Positions 44,107 through 57,219 are shown, counted from the stretch's first letter. The stretch: DNA of 64,000 nt from Haemonchus contortus (GCA_000469685.2 LS997566.1:33127303-33191302), one strand, 5' to 3'. Notes: generated by a model from the letters alone, not told the origin. Numbers and translations are program-made.

Positions 44107-47100
44107 TCACAAAAGTACGCATTTCCTTACGAGCCATTGTTTATTGTCAATGAAATGGTTATGAGAAGCGAACAGCAGTGAAATCGCTTGTGCTCGCTGT
44201 ATTGCGTGAGTTACACATTCGGCGGGCAGAGAGGAGTGCTCGGGTTTTTGACACATAGTCCATTTTTCGTGTTGCACGTGGAACCAGGGAACGTGGTGCA
44301 GTCGCTGTCGACCATACATGGACCAGATCCAACTTCATAGATCATGCCGAAGTAAGTCATGGCTGTGCTATAAAAACGAAAACTATCGCTGGAAATGATT
44401 TGGAATTGATTGATACAGCGATGTTCAGATAATGTACGATTTCAAGTGTTCAACGAAAACTCAGAGCTAACTGAATTTTGAACTGTACTAGACCTAGCTC
44501 GTTATGACCAAGCTCATTGCTACATAGTTAAGATAAAATGCTACGACTGAGTTCAGAGTGCAACTTTCTCAGAAGGGCTGATCCGCATAATAGTTTAAAA
44601 GCTCGAAAATGGAAATGCAAGCGTTAAGTGAACCATCAAGGGTAGAGGAACAAAATAAAAAAAGGTACAAAAAAGACAGCGTAGGTGAAGGGAGAACGTA
44701 AACGGACATGAACTGACATTTTTTATAAATTCTCCATGTCACTACAAATCATGACTTACCCTTACTATCTTATTCAGTGCATGAATACCGCTTTGTGCGG
44801 ATGAGAAGCACCGATGAAAAACGATGCCGTACACTCGGAGCTTCCATTACAGCATTTTTACTCTTTTTTGTTCAGTGCTTATGAGATGATATTGATGATG
44901 CGTAAGTCACCAGAGCAAAACTCTTATAAGATACGAGAATAAGGAGGAAAAAAGAGAGAGACGAAGGAATGTTCTTAGAACTAATTATCATCTCTAGAGA
45001 AAATATATTCAAACCAACCAAACATCGAATGCGCAATACACCTGTTTTTGGCCATAGCACGTATCGGTGCACCCTATGCTAACAGCGTACCCCGAAACCA
45101 ACTGAAAAACACACATATTTGCCCATAAAAGAGTACTTAAGATAGGCTCACAGGTTGAACTCACTTGAGAAAATACAGTGTAGTCAAAATTTGGGTCGTA
45201 GACGGCAGTGCTATTGATGAAGGCACCAAAGTCGTGATTGCCCCACCACAATTCAAATTCTGCTGCTATTGGGATAGGTGACAGCTTCCTAAATGATGAA
45301 AAGTTTTCCACGACCTTCTGTGCAAAATAAGCTTTGATACTGAGTATCCAGAAATATAAAACTTTTGTAATTCAACGTACTCCGATTGCAGTAGATCTCG
45401 TCTTTTCGAATAACTCTACCATTTCATAAAGATAGAAAAGACATAAAAATAGTGTACCCAACAGGATTGAGCGTCGCTTGTTGATTGCAGACCATCATTG
45501 CGTACTCCTCAGCCTTGCACGAATAGTTCTAGAAAGGTTGTTCATCAGAGCTAAGTTTCTAACAATCACTATGTTTCAGCAACAGCTATTGACCTCCGTG
45601 CATAGGCAACCGTAGCAATTCGGAGCATAACAGCAGCGTAGTTGTTTGTGGCACCGTGCAGCATGCACCACACTCAACAAATTTGAACTTGCGCAAAGGA
45701 GTTCAAACTTTCTAGTATTAATCAAATTCTGATGACAGGCTTACTTTTGGTTGTAGTTGCTGGTTCGTCTCTGAATGCGGTGCATATTACAGTACTGATG
45801 CCGAAGAACACCCACTCACCAGCTGATACATGTTCTGGCTTGGTGGATACCCAAATACTCCAGCTGTTGCGACTGTACGATAAGCGTTGGCCAGCATGAC
45901 GGAAAGTTTTCGTTTTTCGGGCGTCATGGTAGTGCCGCTGACCATGCAATCAAATTCTGAAATTTTTCTCTCATCGAGTAGCTCAATTTGTACAGTTTCT
46001 TTAAATTTTTAATAGAACTTCATGAACGAGGAATTGAGATTGTTGAGCAAAAGTTCTGCGAATTGTTGGGAGCGTTTTCAAACCCATGTTAAGAAAGCAA
46101 CACTGCTATTACGTTGTTGTGTTCATTCAGTGGGTACTCCCGCCAATGGAACTGTTGCAGAGCTGCACCTAATTCGAATGCCAAGTAGTAGTAATCGCCA
46201 TCTATCGATGCGCAGGATAGAATGCTATAAATTCTAGCCAAGCCCCATATTAATTTTACTGATCAACCATTGCCATTTCTTGGGGTCACTATTTGATTTC
46301 TTCCACTTACGACCAAAATTTCATTTGCTTCCAATCGAAATTCGGAGGCTCAATTCATGCAAGCCCCACCAATAAACTACTTCTGACCATGCTGCTCTAT
46401 ATTCTTGAGGAACTAGGCATTTTTGGTGAATCCAAGTCTAAGGCACTATGACCAAGATATAATATTTTAGCACCAGGACTTTCGAAGAAAACAGAATAAG
46501 TGGGAACGAGAGCCATCAGACAAGTATGTATTCGTTTTATGGTGAGCCATGTTAGATAATTCACTTTGAGCTACTCGTACAATTTTTGCCATTTGGCATT
46601 TCCACATATTCCAGATTCTTTAACAGGACTCGACTCAGTACTTGCATGAAAACTTATCGTGAAATAGGGCGTTAATAAGCCTGATCAATACTGACCGTTA
46701 GCTAAATAGTCATGTGACAACAAGGACAGCACAACCTTCACAGCTCGAGACTACATATTGCAACGATAGCACTTTTTAACAAGACACATGATCTATGCAT
46801 TAGCCAGTCGTCAACACTCATGCTCCTGGTATGCCAATGTTTTAGTGTGGTTGAATTACTTCCCATTGATGACCTTCTAGCGGCCGGAAGCCTCTGACAG
46901 TTTAGTTCTTTTTAGTGTGGCACCAACGACAGGTTCTTTCTGGAGCTTTGTTAGAAAGACATCTTGCCCATAAAACTACTCACCATGTTGAACAGCTTGC
47001 GTTGTTAATTCAGCATGCGCTGGAGCCACCGAAGACACGGAAACCTGCATAGTTAAATCAACCAATTTTCTTGGAAAGTGAAAACGCAAAAGGACTGACC

Positions 47101-47440
47101 GCGACAGCAAATAATACACTGCACAGGAACATTTCGATGCTTTCCTACGATCATCACAGTGACCTATGTCTCTTAAATATGCCTTGATTTGTAAAGAGTA
47201 GAGACACGTAATCATTCATTTTATTGCCAGCATGATTATCTCATGTAACACACTGCAAAATTGACGTGGCAAAATATTTTCATTGCTCAGAAAATTTCGA
47301 TATTTTTGCGAAGTCACAATAGTTTCCTAGTTTTTTCTTAGATTCGCTCGAGATTGAACGTGATACCATAACCTTCTATAGCCACATGCTCCAAATTGAT
47401 GTGGCAAAACAGGTAGATGAACAAAAACCTTCGGTTTTCT
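44107..47440. repeat. Palindrome 2, left arm
   Basis: About 3.3-kb arm with ASP copy 3, inverted relative to 47804-51150. In the last intron it shares private variants with copy 2 (e.g. TTCTCCCTTCACC, GTTCCTCTACCC) rather than with copy 1. Confidence 0.92.
44211..47132 (-). CDS. ASP/SCP-TAPS (CAP domain) secreted protein, copy 3
   Basis: Exons: 47132-47100, 47044-46984, 45956-45820, 45528-45463, 45317-45165, 45101-45019, 44367-44211; 229 aa, frame intact. Compared with copy 1 it has Ile37Val just after the first Cys (CMVSGTTMTPEKRK). It has Cys161 in place of Gly (SIGCTDTC), giving an odd extra cysteine near the conserved Cys165. Poly(A) signal at 44140-44145 (minus). Function as for copy 1. 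Confidence 0.85.
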
Positions 47441-47803
47441 TCGGTAACTACAGTAGATTCTGCAGCGGTTTTTTGGCTGCACCTTTTCCCTTTCCTGTCT
47501 TCCATGCGAAGACTGTCGTTTCCATTGAGGGTTTCGTGGAACGGCGACGTCAGTTTCGTTTGAAGCGAAATAGTGAGTGTCGTTTGATGGCTGCGAGGTT
47601 TCCATAGAATATATATAAATTCCGTAAAGAAAGTGCTGTAGCATAAAAGAAGGTGATATCCCGAACTAGCGCTCTCATAAACACCAACATTTGAATGTTT
47701 GAAAATTATATATTAGGTGGTACTGTAACGCTCAGAAGGTGTCTGTATTGTCTGGTTGGCCATCGAAAACTGTCACAATGCTTGCAATGACCTGGGTACA
47801 AGG
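47441..47803. repeat. Spacer of palindrome 2 (inverted relative to palindrome 1)
   Basis: The 363-bp centre between divergent ASP starts is the reverse complement of 35703-36064 with a few differences. The 30-bp arm asymmetry also changes side: it is in the right arm here (near 47878-47912) but in the left arm of palindrome 1. Confidence 0.85.
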
Positions 47804-50800
47804 AGAAAACCAAAGGTTTTTGTTCATCTACCTATTTGCCACATCAATTTGGAGCATGTGGCTATAGAATGTTATGGTATTGATCACGTTGAGTGGCCTT
47901 TTAATAAAGTTCACGTTCAATCTCGCGCGAATCTAAGAAAAAACTAGGAAACTATTGTGACTTCGCAAAAATATCGAAATTTTCTGAGCAATGAAAATAT
48001 TTTGCCACGTCAATTTTGCAGTGTGTTACATGAGATAATCATGCTGGCAATAAAATGAATGATTACGTGTCTCTACTCTTTACAAATCAAGGCATATTTA
48101 AGAGACATAGGTCACTGTGATGATCGTAGGAAAGCATCGAAATGTTCCTGTGCAGTGTATTATTTGCTGTCGCGGTCAGTCCTTTTGCGTTTTCACTTTC
48201 CAAGAAAATTGGTTGATTTAACTATGCAGGTTTCCGTGTCTTCGGTGGCTCCAGCGCATGCTGAATTAACAACGCAAGCTGTTCAACATGGTGAGTAGTT
48301 TTATGGGCAAGATGTCTTTCTAACAAAGCTCCAGAAAGAACCTGTCGTTGGTGCCACACTAAAAAGTACTAAACTGTCAGAGGCTTCCGGCCGCTAGAAG
48401 GTCATCAATGGGAAGTAATTCAACCACACTAAAACATTGGCATACCAGGAGCATGAGTGTTGACGACTGGGTAATGCATAGATCATGTGTCTTGTTAAAA
48501 AGTGCTATCGTTGCAATAGTCTCGAGCTGTGAAGGTTGTGCTGTCCTTGTTGTCACATGACTATTTAGCTAACGGTCAGTATTGATCACGCTTATTAACG
48601 CCCTATTTCACTGTAAGTTTTCATGCAAGTACTGAGTCGAGTCCTGTTAAAGAATCTGGAATATGTGGAAATGCCAAATGGCAAAAATTGTACGAGTAGC
48701 TCAAAGTGAATTATCTAACATGGCTCACCATAAAACGAATACATACTTGTCTGATGGCTCTCGTTCCCACTTATTCTGTTTTCTTCGAAAGTCCTGGTGC
48801 TAAAATATTATATCTTGGTCATAGTGCCTTAGACTTGGATTCACCAAAAATGCCTAGTTCCTCAAGAATATAGAGCAGCATGGTCAGAAGTAGTTTATTG
48901 GTGGGGCTTGCATGAATCGAGCCTCCAAATTTCGATTGGAAGCAAATGAAATTTTGGTCGTGAGTGGAAGAAATCAAATAGTGACCCCAAGAAATGGCAA
49001 TGGTTGATCAGTAAAATTAATATGGGGCTTGGCTAGAATTTATAGCATTCTATCCTGCGCATCGATAGATGGCGATTACTACTACTTGGCATTCAAATTA
49101 GGTGTAGCTCTGCAACAGTTCCATTCTCGGGAGTACCCACTGAATGAACACAACAACGTAATAGCGGTGTTGCTTTCTTAACATGGGTTTGAAAACCCTC
49201 CCAACAATTCGCAAAACTTTTGCTCAACAATCTCAATTCCTCGTTCATGAAGTTCTATTAAAAATTTAAAGAAACTGTACAAATTGAGCTACTCGATGAG
49301 AGAAAAATTTCAGAATTTGATTGCATGATCAGCGGCACTACCATGACGCCCGAAAAACGAAAACTTTCCGTCATGCTGGCCAACGCTTATCGTACAGTCG
49401 CAACAGCTGGAGTATTTGGGTATCCACCAAGCCAGAACATGTATCAGCTGGTGAGTGGGTGTTCTTCGGCATCAGTACTGTAATATGCACCGCATTCAGA
49501 GACGAACCAGCAACTACAACCAAAAGTAAGCCTGTCATCAGAATTTGATTAATACTAGAAAGTTTGAACTCCTTTGCGCAAGTTCAAATTTGTTGAGTGT
49601 GGTGCATGCTGCACGGTGCCACAAACAACTACGCTGCTGTTATGCTCCGAATTGCTACGGTTGCCTATGCACGGACGTCAATAGCTGTTGCTGAAACATA
49701 GTGATTGTTAGAAACTTAGCTCTGATGATCAACCTTTCTAGAACTATTCGTGCAAGGCTGAGGAGTACGCAATGATGGTCTGCAATCAACAAGCGACGCT
49801 CAATCCTGTTGGGTACACTATTTTTATGTCTTTTCTATCTTTATGAAATGGTAGAGTTATTCGAAAAGACGAGATCTACTGCAATCGGAATACGTTGAAC
49901 TACAAAAGTTTTATATTCCTGGATACTCAGTATCAAAGCTTATTTAGCACAGAAGGTCGTGGAAAACTTTTCATCATTTAGGAAGCTGTCACCTATCCCA
50001 ATAGCAGCAGAATTTGAATTGTGGTGGGGCAATCACGACTTTGGTGCCTTCATCAATAGCACTGCCGTCTACGACCCAAATTTTGACTACACTGTATTTT
50101 CTCAAGTGAGTTCAACCTGTGAGCCTATCTTAAGTACTCTTTTATGGGCAAATATGTGTGTTTTTCAGTTGGTTTCGGGGTACGCTGTTAGCATAGGGTG
50201 CACCGATACGTGCTATGGCCAAAAACAGGTGTATTGCGCATTCGATGTTTGGTTGGTTTGAATATATTTTCTCTAGAGATGATAATTAGTTCTAAGAACA
50301 TTCCTTCGTCCCTCTCTTTTTTCCTCCTTACTCTCGTATCTTATAAGAGTTTTGCTCTGGTGACTTACGCATCATCAATATCATCTCATAAGCACTGAAA
50401 AAAGAGTAAAAATGCTGTAATGGAAGCTCCGAGTGTACGGCATCGTTTTTCATCGGTGCTTCTCATCCGCACAAAGCGGTATTCATGCACTGAATAAGAT
50501 AGTAATGGTATGTCATGACTTGGAGTGACATGAAGAATTTATAAAAAATGTCAGTTCATGTCCTTTTACGTTCTTCCTTCACCTACGCTGTCTTTTTTTG
50601 TACTTTTTTTTATTTTGTTCTTCTACCCTTGATGGTTCACTTAACGCTTGCATTTCCATTTCCGAGCTTTGAAATTATTATGCGAATCAGCCCTTCTGAG
50701 AAAGTTGCACTCTGAACTCAGTCGTAGCATTTTATCTTAACTATATAGCAATAAGTTTAGTCATAACGAGCTAGGTCTAGTACAGTTCAAAATTCAGTTA

Positions 50801-51150
50801 GCTCTGAGTTTTCGTTGAACACTTGAAATAGTACATTATCTGAACATCGCTGTATTAATCAATTCCAAATCATTTCCAGCGATAGTTTTCGTTTTTATAG
50901 CACAGCCATGACTTACTTCGGCATGATCTATGAAGTTGGATCTGGTCCATGTATGGTCGACAGCGACTGCACCACGTTCCCTGGTTCCACATGCAACACG
51001 AAGAATGGACTATGTGTCAAGAACCCGAGCACTCCTCTCTGCCCGCCGAGTATGTAACTCCCGCAACTACAGCAAGAACAACTGTTTCCACCGCTGTTTG
51101 CTTCACAAGAGCACTTCAATGACAATAAACATTGCATCGTAAGGAAATGC
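47804..51150. repeat. Palindrome 2, right arm
   Basis: Carries ASP copy 4. In the last intron it shares variants with copy 1 (TTCTTCCTTCACC, GTTCTTCTACCC, ATGACTTGGAGTGACATGAA), as expected if the whole palindrome was duplicated in inverted orientation. Confidence 0.92.
48142..51057 (+). CDS. ASP/SCP-TAPS (CAP domain) secreted protein, copy 4
   Basis: Exons: 48142-48174, 48230-48290, 49314-49450, 49742-49807, 49953-50105, 50169-50251, 50901-51057; 229 aa, intact. It shares Cys161 with copy 3. The C-terminal residues are PPSM instead of PPNV, and the last-exon 3' region is the most diverged of the four. Poly(A) signal at 51124-51129. ATG-to-ATG distance to copy 3 is 1010 bp, identical to the copy 1/copy 2 distance. 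Confidence 0.85.
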
Positions 51151-51176
51151 GTACTTTTTGATTTTGTCATGCCACT

Positions 51177-51293
51177 ATATTCAAATGCAGTAATGGCTCA
51201 AGCGCAAAATCTGAGCGGAAAAGGTAGAAAATGGTTTGCGAAGTTGAAGAAGATAAAGGAGGCAATGTAGTGGGTCTGGCGGTGAGCCAAGAG
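51177..51293 (+). pseudogene. Decayed version of the terminal-exon-like frame, copy 4
   Basis: It aligns to 32218-32331 (VEEDKGGNVVGLAVSQE is still readable). The acceptor is lost, there is a small insertion, and a TAG interrupts the frame (TAG where the others have TGG). Confidence 0.5.
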
Positions 51294-53679
51294 GAACACA
51301 GAAAGGATCATAGTTCGACAGCTATGTATCCTACGAGAGGCCTGTGCTGTGGAGCCAACCCTTCCACAGACGCTACCTTGACGTATGATCTTCTTACCAT
51401 TACATGGTCAACTTTCGTTATTCTACATACCTCCTTTACTCTTGGTAGCCGGAGTCTCCCTATCCTGAAAAATTACCGCAAAAGTCGAATATCTTCTCTC
51501 CTTCTCCATTTCTGACTCTTTTGCCTCTTGCTCCCCTACCTCTGTGAGCCCGTCCGAGGTCCACGTTTGTTGCCAATGTTGCCACTCAGATCACCCGTTA
51601 TGAAGCGATAGATAGTCTCTTACGAATGGTCTGATGCCATTACCTGGGTTCAAATATAACTATTTTTTCGTGTGATTTGCGGTGCGTACAAGGATATTAT
51701 TGCACATTACATCTTTTTTCATCCTTTCAAACATGATTCGACCCTAGATTCTGTTGACAACGATGACAAAATCGTCGAGAGCACGGTGACCGCTATAACC
51801 ACACCATTATTTGGTGCCTTCGCCGCTGTGGGAGAGTTTGACGGCTTCTCCGAATTCTCTGGCATTTGCCTTTTCTAGTTTGTCTTCCGGAGGCATGACT
51901 TTGTTGTTTTTTCCTTCTCGGGATCTCCAACCTCTCTGGGCTTTCCAGTGGTCGATCCAATGTGAGGAACTCCTTTGGCCGAGGTCGTTCACTCCCCCCT
52001 CCCTTAGCGCATACTGTCCACACAACTCAGACTAGGGTTCTGCGCGTTATTTCTTGGTGACGTTCTGGCTCTATCACTGAAGAGTTCTGGTATTTAAGGC
52101 ATATTTTTTGTGAGTTGCTCCATCTGTAGGCCTGCCAACCTGGGTGGGCCATATGTCTGATAATGGCATGAGCGAGGGTGTTGTGATGAGTCCACGCTCC
52201 GACAATCAGTGATATAAGCTAATTCAGACGTGGAGTCATTTTGGCAGAGTAGCTGGGCACATTACCTGAAAGGTAGGGCCGTTCGAAAACCATGGGAGGT
52301 GCTGTCACAATCACCATTTTTATTTTTGCTAAGCATAATTCTTGACCTCGACATGGGCAAAATTTGTGGTCTTCCACAGTGTACAATTGAGCTTACATTC
52401 TTGACCCCTTGGATACTCCTGCGTCCTCTTTTTTTATCAAAACGAAGAGTCAGTATGTGCGAGCAGGTACAAAAGGCGTAGCGCTCATTGACGCACGTTA
52501 ATTTTGTGAAGCACGAAGTGTCGGGCAAAGCAGTATCCAAAAATAGGCGATGAACTGGCATAGAAGTTCTCCCTCCATGGGAAGTTTTTGAGAGCCAGAT
52601 CGACCGAGTTGTAGCTAATTTAGTCATAAGGTATTACGACATGTTGTCTCTGACCGCGAGGGCATGGTGATGAGGAATGAAAGGTGCCATGAAATTTTCA
52701 AAAATATTCTTTTTTGAACATTGTAGACTCAAAAGTGCCACGTAAAATAGTACGACTGTTGCTACGACGCTAAGGATGGGCATTCTGAGAGGATACGTAA
52801 CTCATATTTCTCGAGATATGAAAACTCCCTGCATACCACAAATGGGAACATTTGCGTTGACCAACTAATGTGCAAATGTCTATGCAGTACATATAGCTAC
52901 GCAAACTCTCAGTAGTGGAAATAGAGGTTGTACGAGATTACCATGACGTAAATGGCATGGAAGCGATATCTAAACGGGAATACAGTTGCTGCAATTGCGC
53001 AAAAAGCTGACTTCATCAAGCTAAAATTGCCTTACATTAGACTGCCTTCCACTGTCGTCATGCCATGGATCATGACAGGTTTTTTGAGCTTCCAACATTG
53101 GAGCCTTTGAGAAGGTGACAACGCCCTTGAAACTCGGCCGCTGTGGGTGGGTCGTTCAACCGATACAATTCTATCTAGACCCTTTACTGATCCGACAGCG
53201 CTGCATACGGTATGCTATAACGCGACACACAGATTCATCAGAAGGATATCTCCCAGAAACCATTTTACCGTGAACTGTACTTTTAAGGGATTGGAAATGA
53301 AACGATTGTGAATATAGCTTACATTTCCCAAATTTCTGCCGGCCAATGCAAAAAGGTGTCAGATTCACTGACACGACCACAAAATTACTGCGACTCTACA
53401 AAGAGGGATATCGGCCACTACAACCCACCCCAGGTGAGAGTAGGAAAAATGGGTGTCATTAGAGTTGTAAGAATCGGATTTTCCCTAGAGAAACATGTGT
53501 TGAAGGACCACGGCGATATTTACCTACGAGTGCGTACCTCTTTGATGATAGACTTTCAGATCAATTGAAGTTTTTTAGTTCTATAAACACATCTACTCCC
53601 ATTGCTCTATCCGAGAGCATATGAAGTGGTCCAACCAGTTCCGTAAGAGCCGCTTTTCACAGCGGAACTACTCAAAAGA
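51294..53679. other. Gene-poor stretch
   Basis: Only isolated frames without splice partners or family motifs were seen, the longest being 121 codons on the minus strand at 52262-52627. A short motif of the form CCGTGAACTGTACTTTTAAG occurs at about 53268; see the dispersed repeat entry. Confidence 0.35.
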
Positions 53680-54420
53680 ACAGCTAACGATGATAATGTT
53701 TTCTGAGATTTTCCCTGGGATGGACCTGTGACCCCCAAGATAGCCTAAGGGGAGCTGCTTAGTCGCAAGACGATCAAGATAGGGCGTAATAAGAGTCCCG
53801 ATTCCGGCTCAGCCGACGTACACACCCAAATACTTGAGCGTTGTACAAACTGTAGAGGTTGCTCCATTCACACAAGGACCCACAGCTCGCAAGGAGGCAG
53901 CCTACTGCAGCCAGCTGCATGCAATGGCGCGCGCTTGATCAGCAAAACACGTCCAAATACCCCTTCTATGCTAATTCTGTCGTCATATTCTCGTCCAACC
54001 CTTTTTCGAAGCACTATATTCCCCTAGGTAAGCCGATCTCAGCGAATTCTTCGCCACTTTTGCACTAATCTGAAACTTCCGCTACTCATTTAAAACTAGA
54101 TGCCCCCAAATTATCGTTAACTGTGCCTTTGAAGGAACAGTTCTATTACCTACTAGGATTACCCAGTGGCCCCTAAGGGTAACAAAGGGCGATGTCGGAA
54201 CAAAAAAACTCAATAGGTAGCGGTTATATTAGCCCCATTACCGGATTCGTCGACGTTCACGCCCATCGACCGATATATGTAGGATGAGTGTCGAGGCGAG
54301 GATACAGGTGCGCTGTTGGCAGCGCTATTCGCACCAGGACCCACAATCTCAGCATGCAATCACGTGATCGCCTATCTGAGTCTCCTGAGTTGTAAGGGGA
54401 TTCACTCTTATTCTGTAATT
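53680..54420. repeat. Two diverged copies of a dispersed repeat
   Basis: Copies at about 53690-53930 and 54140-54400 share ordered blocks: GGACC/GGATTACC near the start, AGTCCCGATTCCGGCTCAGC versus AGCCCCATTACCGGATTCGT, ACGT(A/T)CAC(A/G)CCCA, and CAAGGACCCACA versus CCAGGACCCACA. Part of it (GGGTCCTGGTGCG) recurs inverted near 60355. No coding. Confidence 0.5.
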
Positions 54421-56133
54421 CTCCGCTATTTTTTTTTGCTGCTACGGTAATTTCTCTAGTTTTCTACCTTGAGAGGGTGAAAAAGGTATTGTTTCTGCTG
54501 TTAATCGTGCTTTTTTTTACTTATACCAGTGATTTTGAATGTATTGATTGACATTTTGTTTACTGTGGTCAGCTAAACGCATTGACACACATTGTACAAC
54601 TACTCCACTTCTATGTCATCTTTGTTTGGTCTAATCCTCGTCCTGCCCCGCTTTTAACGAATTTTTTGAGGCCTCTAAACTCACACTGATTTCGTGCTTT
54701 CTACGGCTATTCTCCACCTCCTCTTTCACTTTTCGTCATGATCTGGATAACCCAAAAGTATCGTGAACTGTACCTTTAGAAGAATGGCGCGCTTGGAGCT
54801 TCAACCTTTTTTTCGCCTCAATAAAAAGGAGTAAGTTTCCTGATGCGCCTCATCAAAAATGTTCCACTTCTCCGGAGAGTGACATTTCGTTGCTCTCGAG
54901 CATGTTCTAAAATATAACGACAAATGTCAAGTAAACTCACAATTTGGTTCCCTACTTAAATGGTAGGACGTAAAGTACGAGTAAAGTAAATACATAAAGT
55001 TGTGAAATAAATGAATCAAAGGGCCCCCTCTCTGACCAGACGCCTGAAAGTCTTAATGCTTAAAACGTTCTGAATTTTTGCTGTGCTTGCTTCCGTGCTA
55101 GAATTCTCAACCGGAAAGAGTTATCATTAGTGACTGGTAAAAAAATTACTAGTCGACCTCACTACTGTTCACAGTCTCTTTGGAACGTCTCCTTGGCAAT
55201 AAAAGGAAATATTTCTAATAAATCACCAAAGTAGCAGACAGCCTCGACTGACAAAATAAGATGATGTTCCCGGCTTAGAAACTTCCTCTTTAAACAGAAA
55301 GCCTGTGTTATTCAAAACTGGATACGAGAGCGAGGAGGGATTCTTGAGCGGGTCTAGTGACCTTACGGTGTGCATGGAATGCTTAGGGAATCCAATAGGT
55401 CTGCATGGGCTCATTCCAGTTGTCCTTGCATGACTTTTTATCTGATGCTTGCAAAAATCCTGATGAAATTAGCGCCCTAGTCATTCGTACAAGCATTAAT
55501 GGCGCATTTAGCATTAAGACGACAAGGCTTCAATCCCTCTCTTCAAAACTTTCAATGTAAAGCAAGAAGACTCCCTTTTTTGGTTGACTAGTCAAACCAG
55601 AACAGAATTTCGTTTTCCTGCGTAAAACCGTCAAGTATCGGAAAAATGATAACTACGTAATTAAAACTTGCCACTTCCGCATACGTTGTTTCTTAGTGGG
55701 GAGGCGGAAAGGACCAGAACAAAATCCAAATATTCATCATCCAAGCGAACGAACGGGTGTCGCAAGGGTGGATGCTAATCGGATGTAAAAGCTCTCACAA
55801 CCTCAAACACTCATCGTGTCTGTTCACTCTCACCTACAGCTATTTCAGTGAAATAACCCTAACCTGCAGGAAATACGACAATGACTTTATGTAAATTCTC
55901 ACGAGCGCCCAGGCTCAACGGCCGAGTCCACCCTCCAGCTTACTGGACTCTGCCTGTTGAGCCCTGCTATTGCCGGGGTTCGGGTTGCACTGTTGCACCC
56001 AAACCTCCGTCAAGCTGCAGTGGATCCACGGCAACTGCCGTGTTTTTCCACTGGCAATCCAGAATTTTACCTTAATACCTCGCATACCGCGATAGCGATG
56101 CCATTTTTGGAGCGAAGTATTCATATAGTAGTC
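54421..56133. other. Gene-poor stretch before the 5S array
   Basis: No gene or RNA recognised. ATCGTGAACTGTACCTTT near 54760 belongs to the same dispersed motif seen near 53268, 54113 and 60775. Confidence 0.35.
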
Positions 56134-56210
56134 TACTAACCAGGCCCAACGTTGCTTAACTTGCCAGATCGGACGGGATGGCGTGCTTTCAACGTGGTAT
56201 GGCCGTAAGC
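56134..56210 (-). rRNA. 5S rRNA, unit 1, 3'-truncated
   Basis: First 77 nt of the 5S gene; the homology breaks at GGTTAGTA, so the last 42 nt (including part of the internal promoter region) are missing. Likely non-functional. Confidence 0.85.
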
Positions 56211-56293
56211 GGGAGGGTACCCGTGGAAATCAGTAGATATTCAAAAGTCTTAGGAAAAATTAGAATAAGCTAATGATAAGAGAAAATTTCAAA

Positions 56294-56412
56294 AGCTTAC
56301 GACACCTGGGATTCCCAAGCCGTCTCCGATCCAAGTACTAACCAGGCCCAACGTTGCTTAACTTGCCAGATCGGACGGGATGGCGTGCTTTCAACGTGGT
56401 ATGGCCGTAAGC
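56294..56412 (-). rRNA. 5S rRNA, unit 2
   Basis: Structural RNA of the large ribosomal subunit, made by RNA polymerase III from an internal promoter. Starts GCTTACGGCCATACC and ends GTCGTAAGCT (119 nt), with paired ends forming helix I. A TTTT stretch follows as terminator. Confidence 0.97.
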
Positions 56413-56495
56413 GGGAGGGTACCCGTGGAAATCAGTAGATATTCAAAAGTCTTAGGAAAAATTAGAATAAGCTAATGATAAGAGAAAATTTCAAA

Positions 56496-56614
56496 AGCTT
56501 ACGACACCTGGGATTCCCAAGCCGTCTCCGATCCAAGTACTAACCAGGCCCAACGTTGCTTAACTTGCCAGATCGGACGGGATGGCGTGCTTTCAACGTG
56601 GTATGGCCGTAAGC
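56496..56614 (-). rRNA. 5S rRNA, unit 3
   Basis: Full-length 119-nt copy, identical by eye to unit 2. Confidence 0.96.
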
Positions 56615-56696
56615 GGGAGGGTACCCGTGGAAATCAGTAGATATTCAAAAGTCTTAGGAAAAATTAGAATAAGCTAATGATAGAGAAAATTTCAAA

Positions 56697-56815
56697 AGCT
56701 TACGACACCTGGGATTCCCAAGCCGTCTCCGATCCAAGTACTAACCAGGCCCAACGTTGCTTAACTTGCCAGATCGGACGGGATGGCGTGCTTTCAACGT
56801 GGTATGGCCGTAAGC
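56697..56815 (-). rRNA. 5S rRNA, unit 4
   Basis: Full-length copy; the spacer between units 3 and 4 is one base shorter (GATAGAG). Confidence 0.96.
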
Positions 56816-56898
56816 GGGAGGGTACCCGTGGAAATCAGTAGATATTCAAAAGTCTTAGGAAAAATTAGAATAAGCTAATGATAAGAGAAAATTTCAAA

Positions 56899-57017
56899 AG
56901 CTTACGACACCTGGGATTCCCAAGCCGTCTCCGATCCAAGTACTAACCAGGCCCAACGTTGCTTAACTTGCCAGATCGGACGGGATGGCGTGCTTTCAAC
57001 GTGGTATGGCCGTAAGC
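56899..57017 (-). rRNA. 5S rRNA, unit 5
   Basis: Full-length 119-nt copy. Confidence 0.96.
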
Positions 57018-57100
57018 GGGAGGGTACCCGTGGAAATCAGTAGATATTCAAAAGTCTTAGGAAAAATTAGAATAAGCTAATGATAAGAGAAAATTTCAAA

Positions 57101-57219
57101 AGCTTACGACACCTGGGATTCCCAAGCCGTCTCCGATCCAAGTACTAACCAGGCCCAACGTTGCTTAACTTGCCAGATCGGACGGGATGGCGTGCTTTCA
57201 ACGTGGTATGGCCGTAAGC
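57101..57219 (-). rRNA. 5S rRNA, unit 6
   Basis: Full-length 119-nt copy. Confidence 0.96.

Noticed and set aside
52262..52627. 121-codon minus-strand frame
   Set aside because: No family resemblance and no supporting exons; cysteine pattern not convincing.
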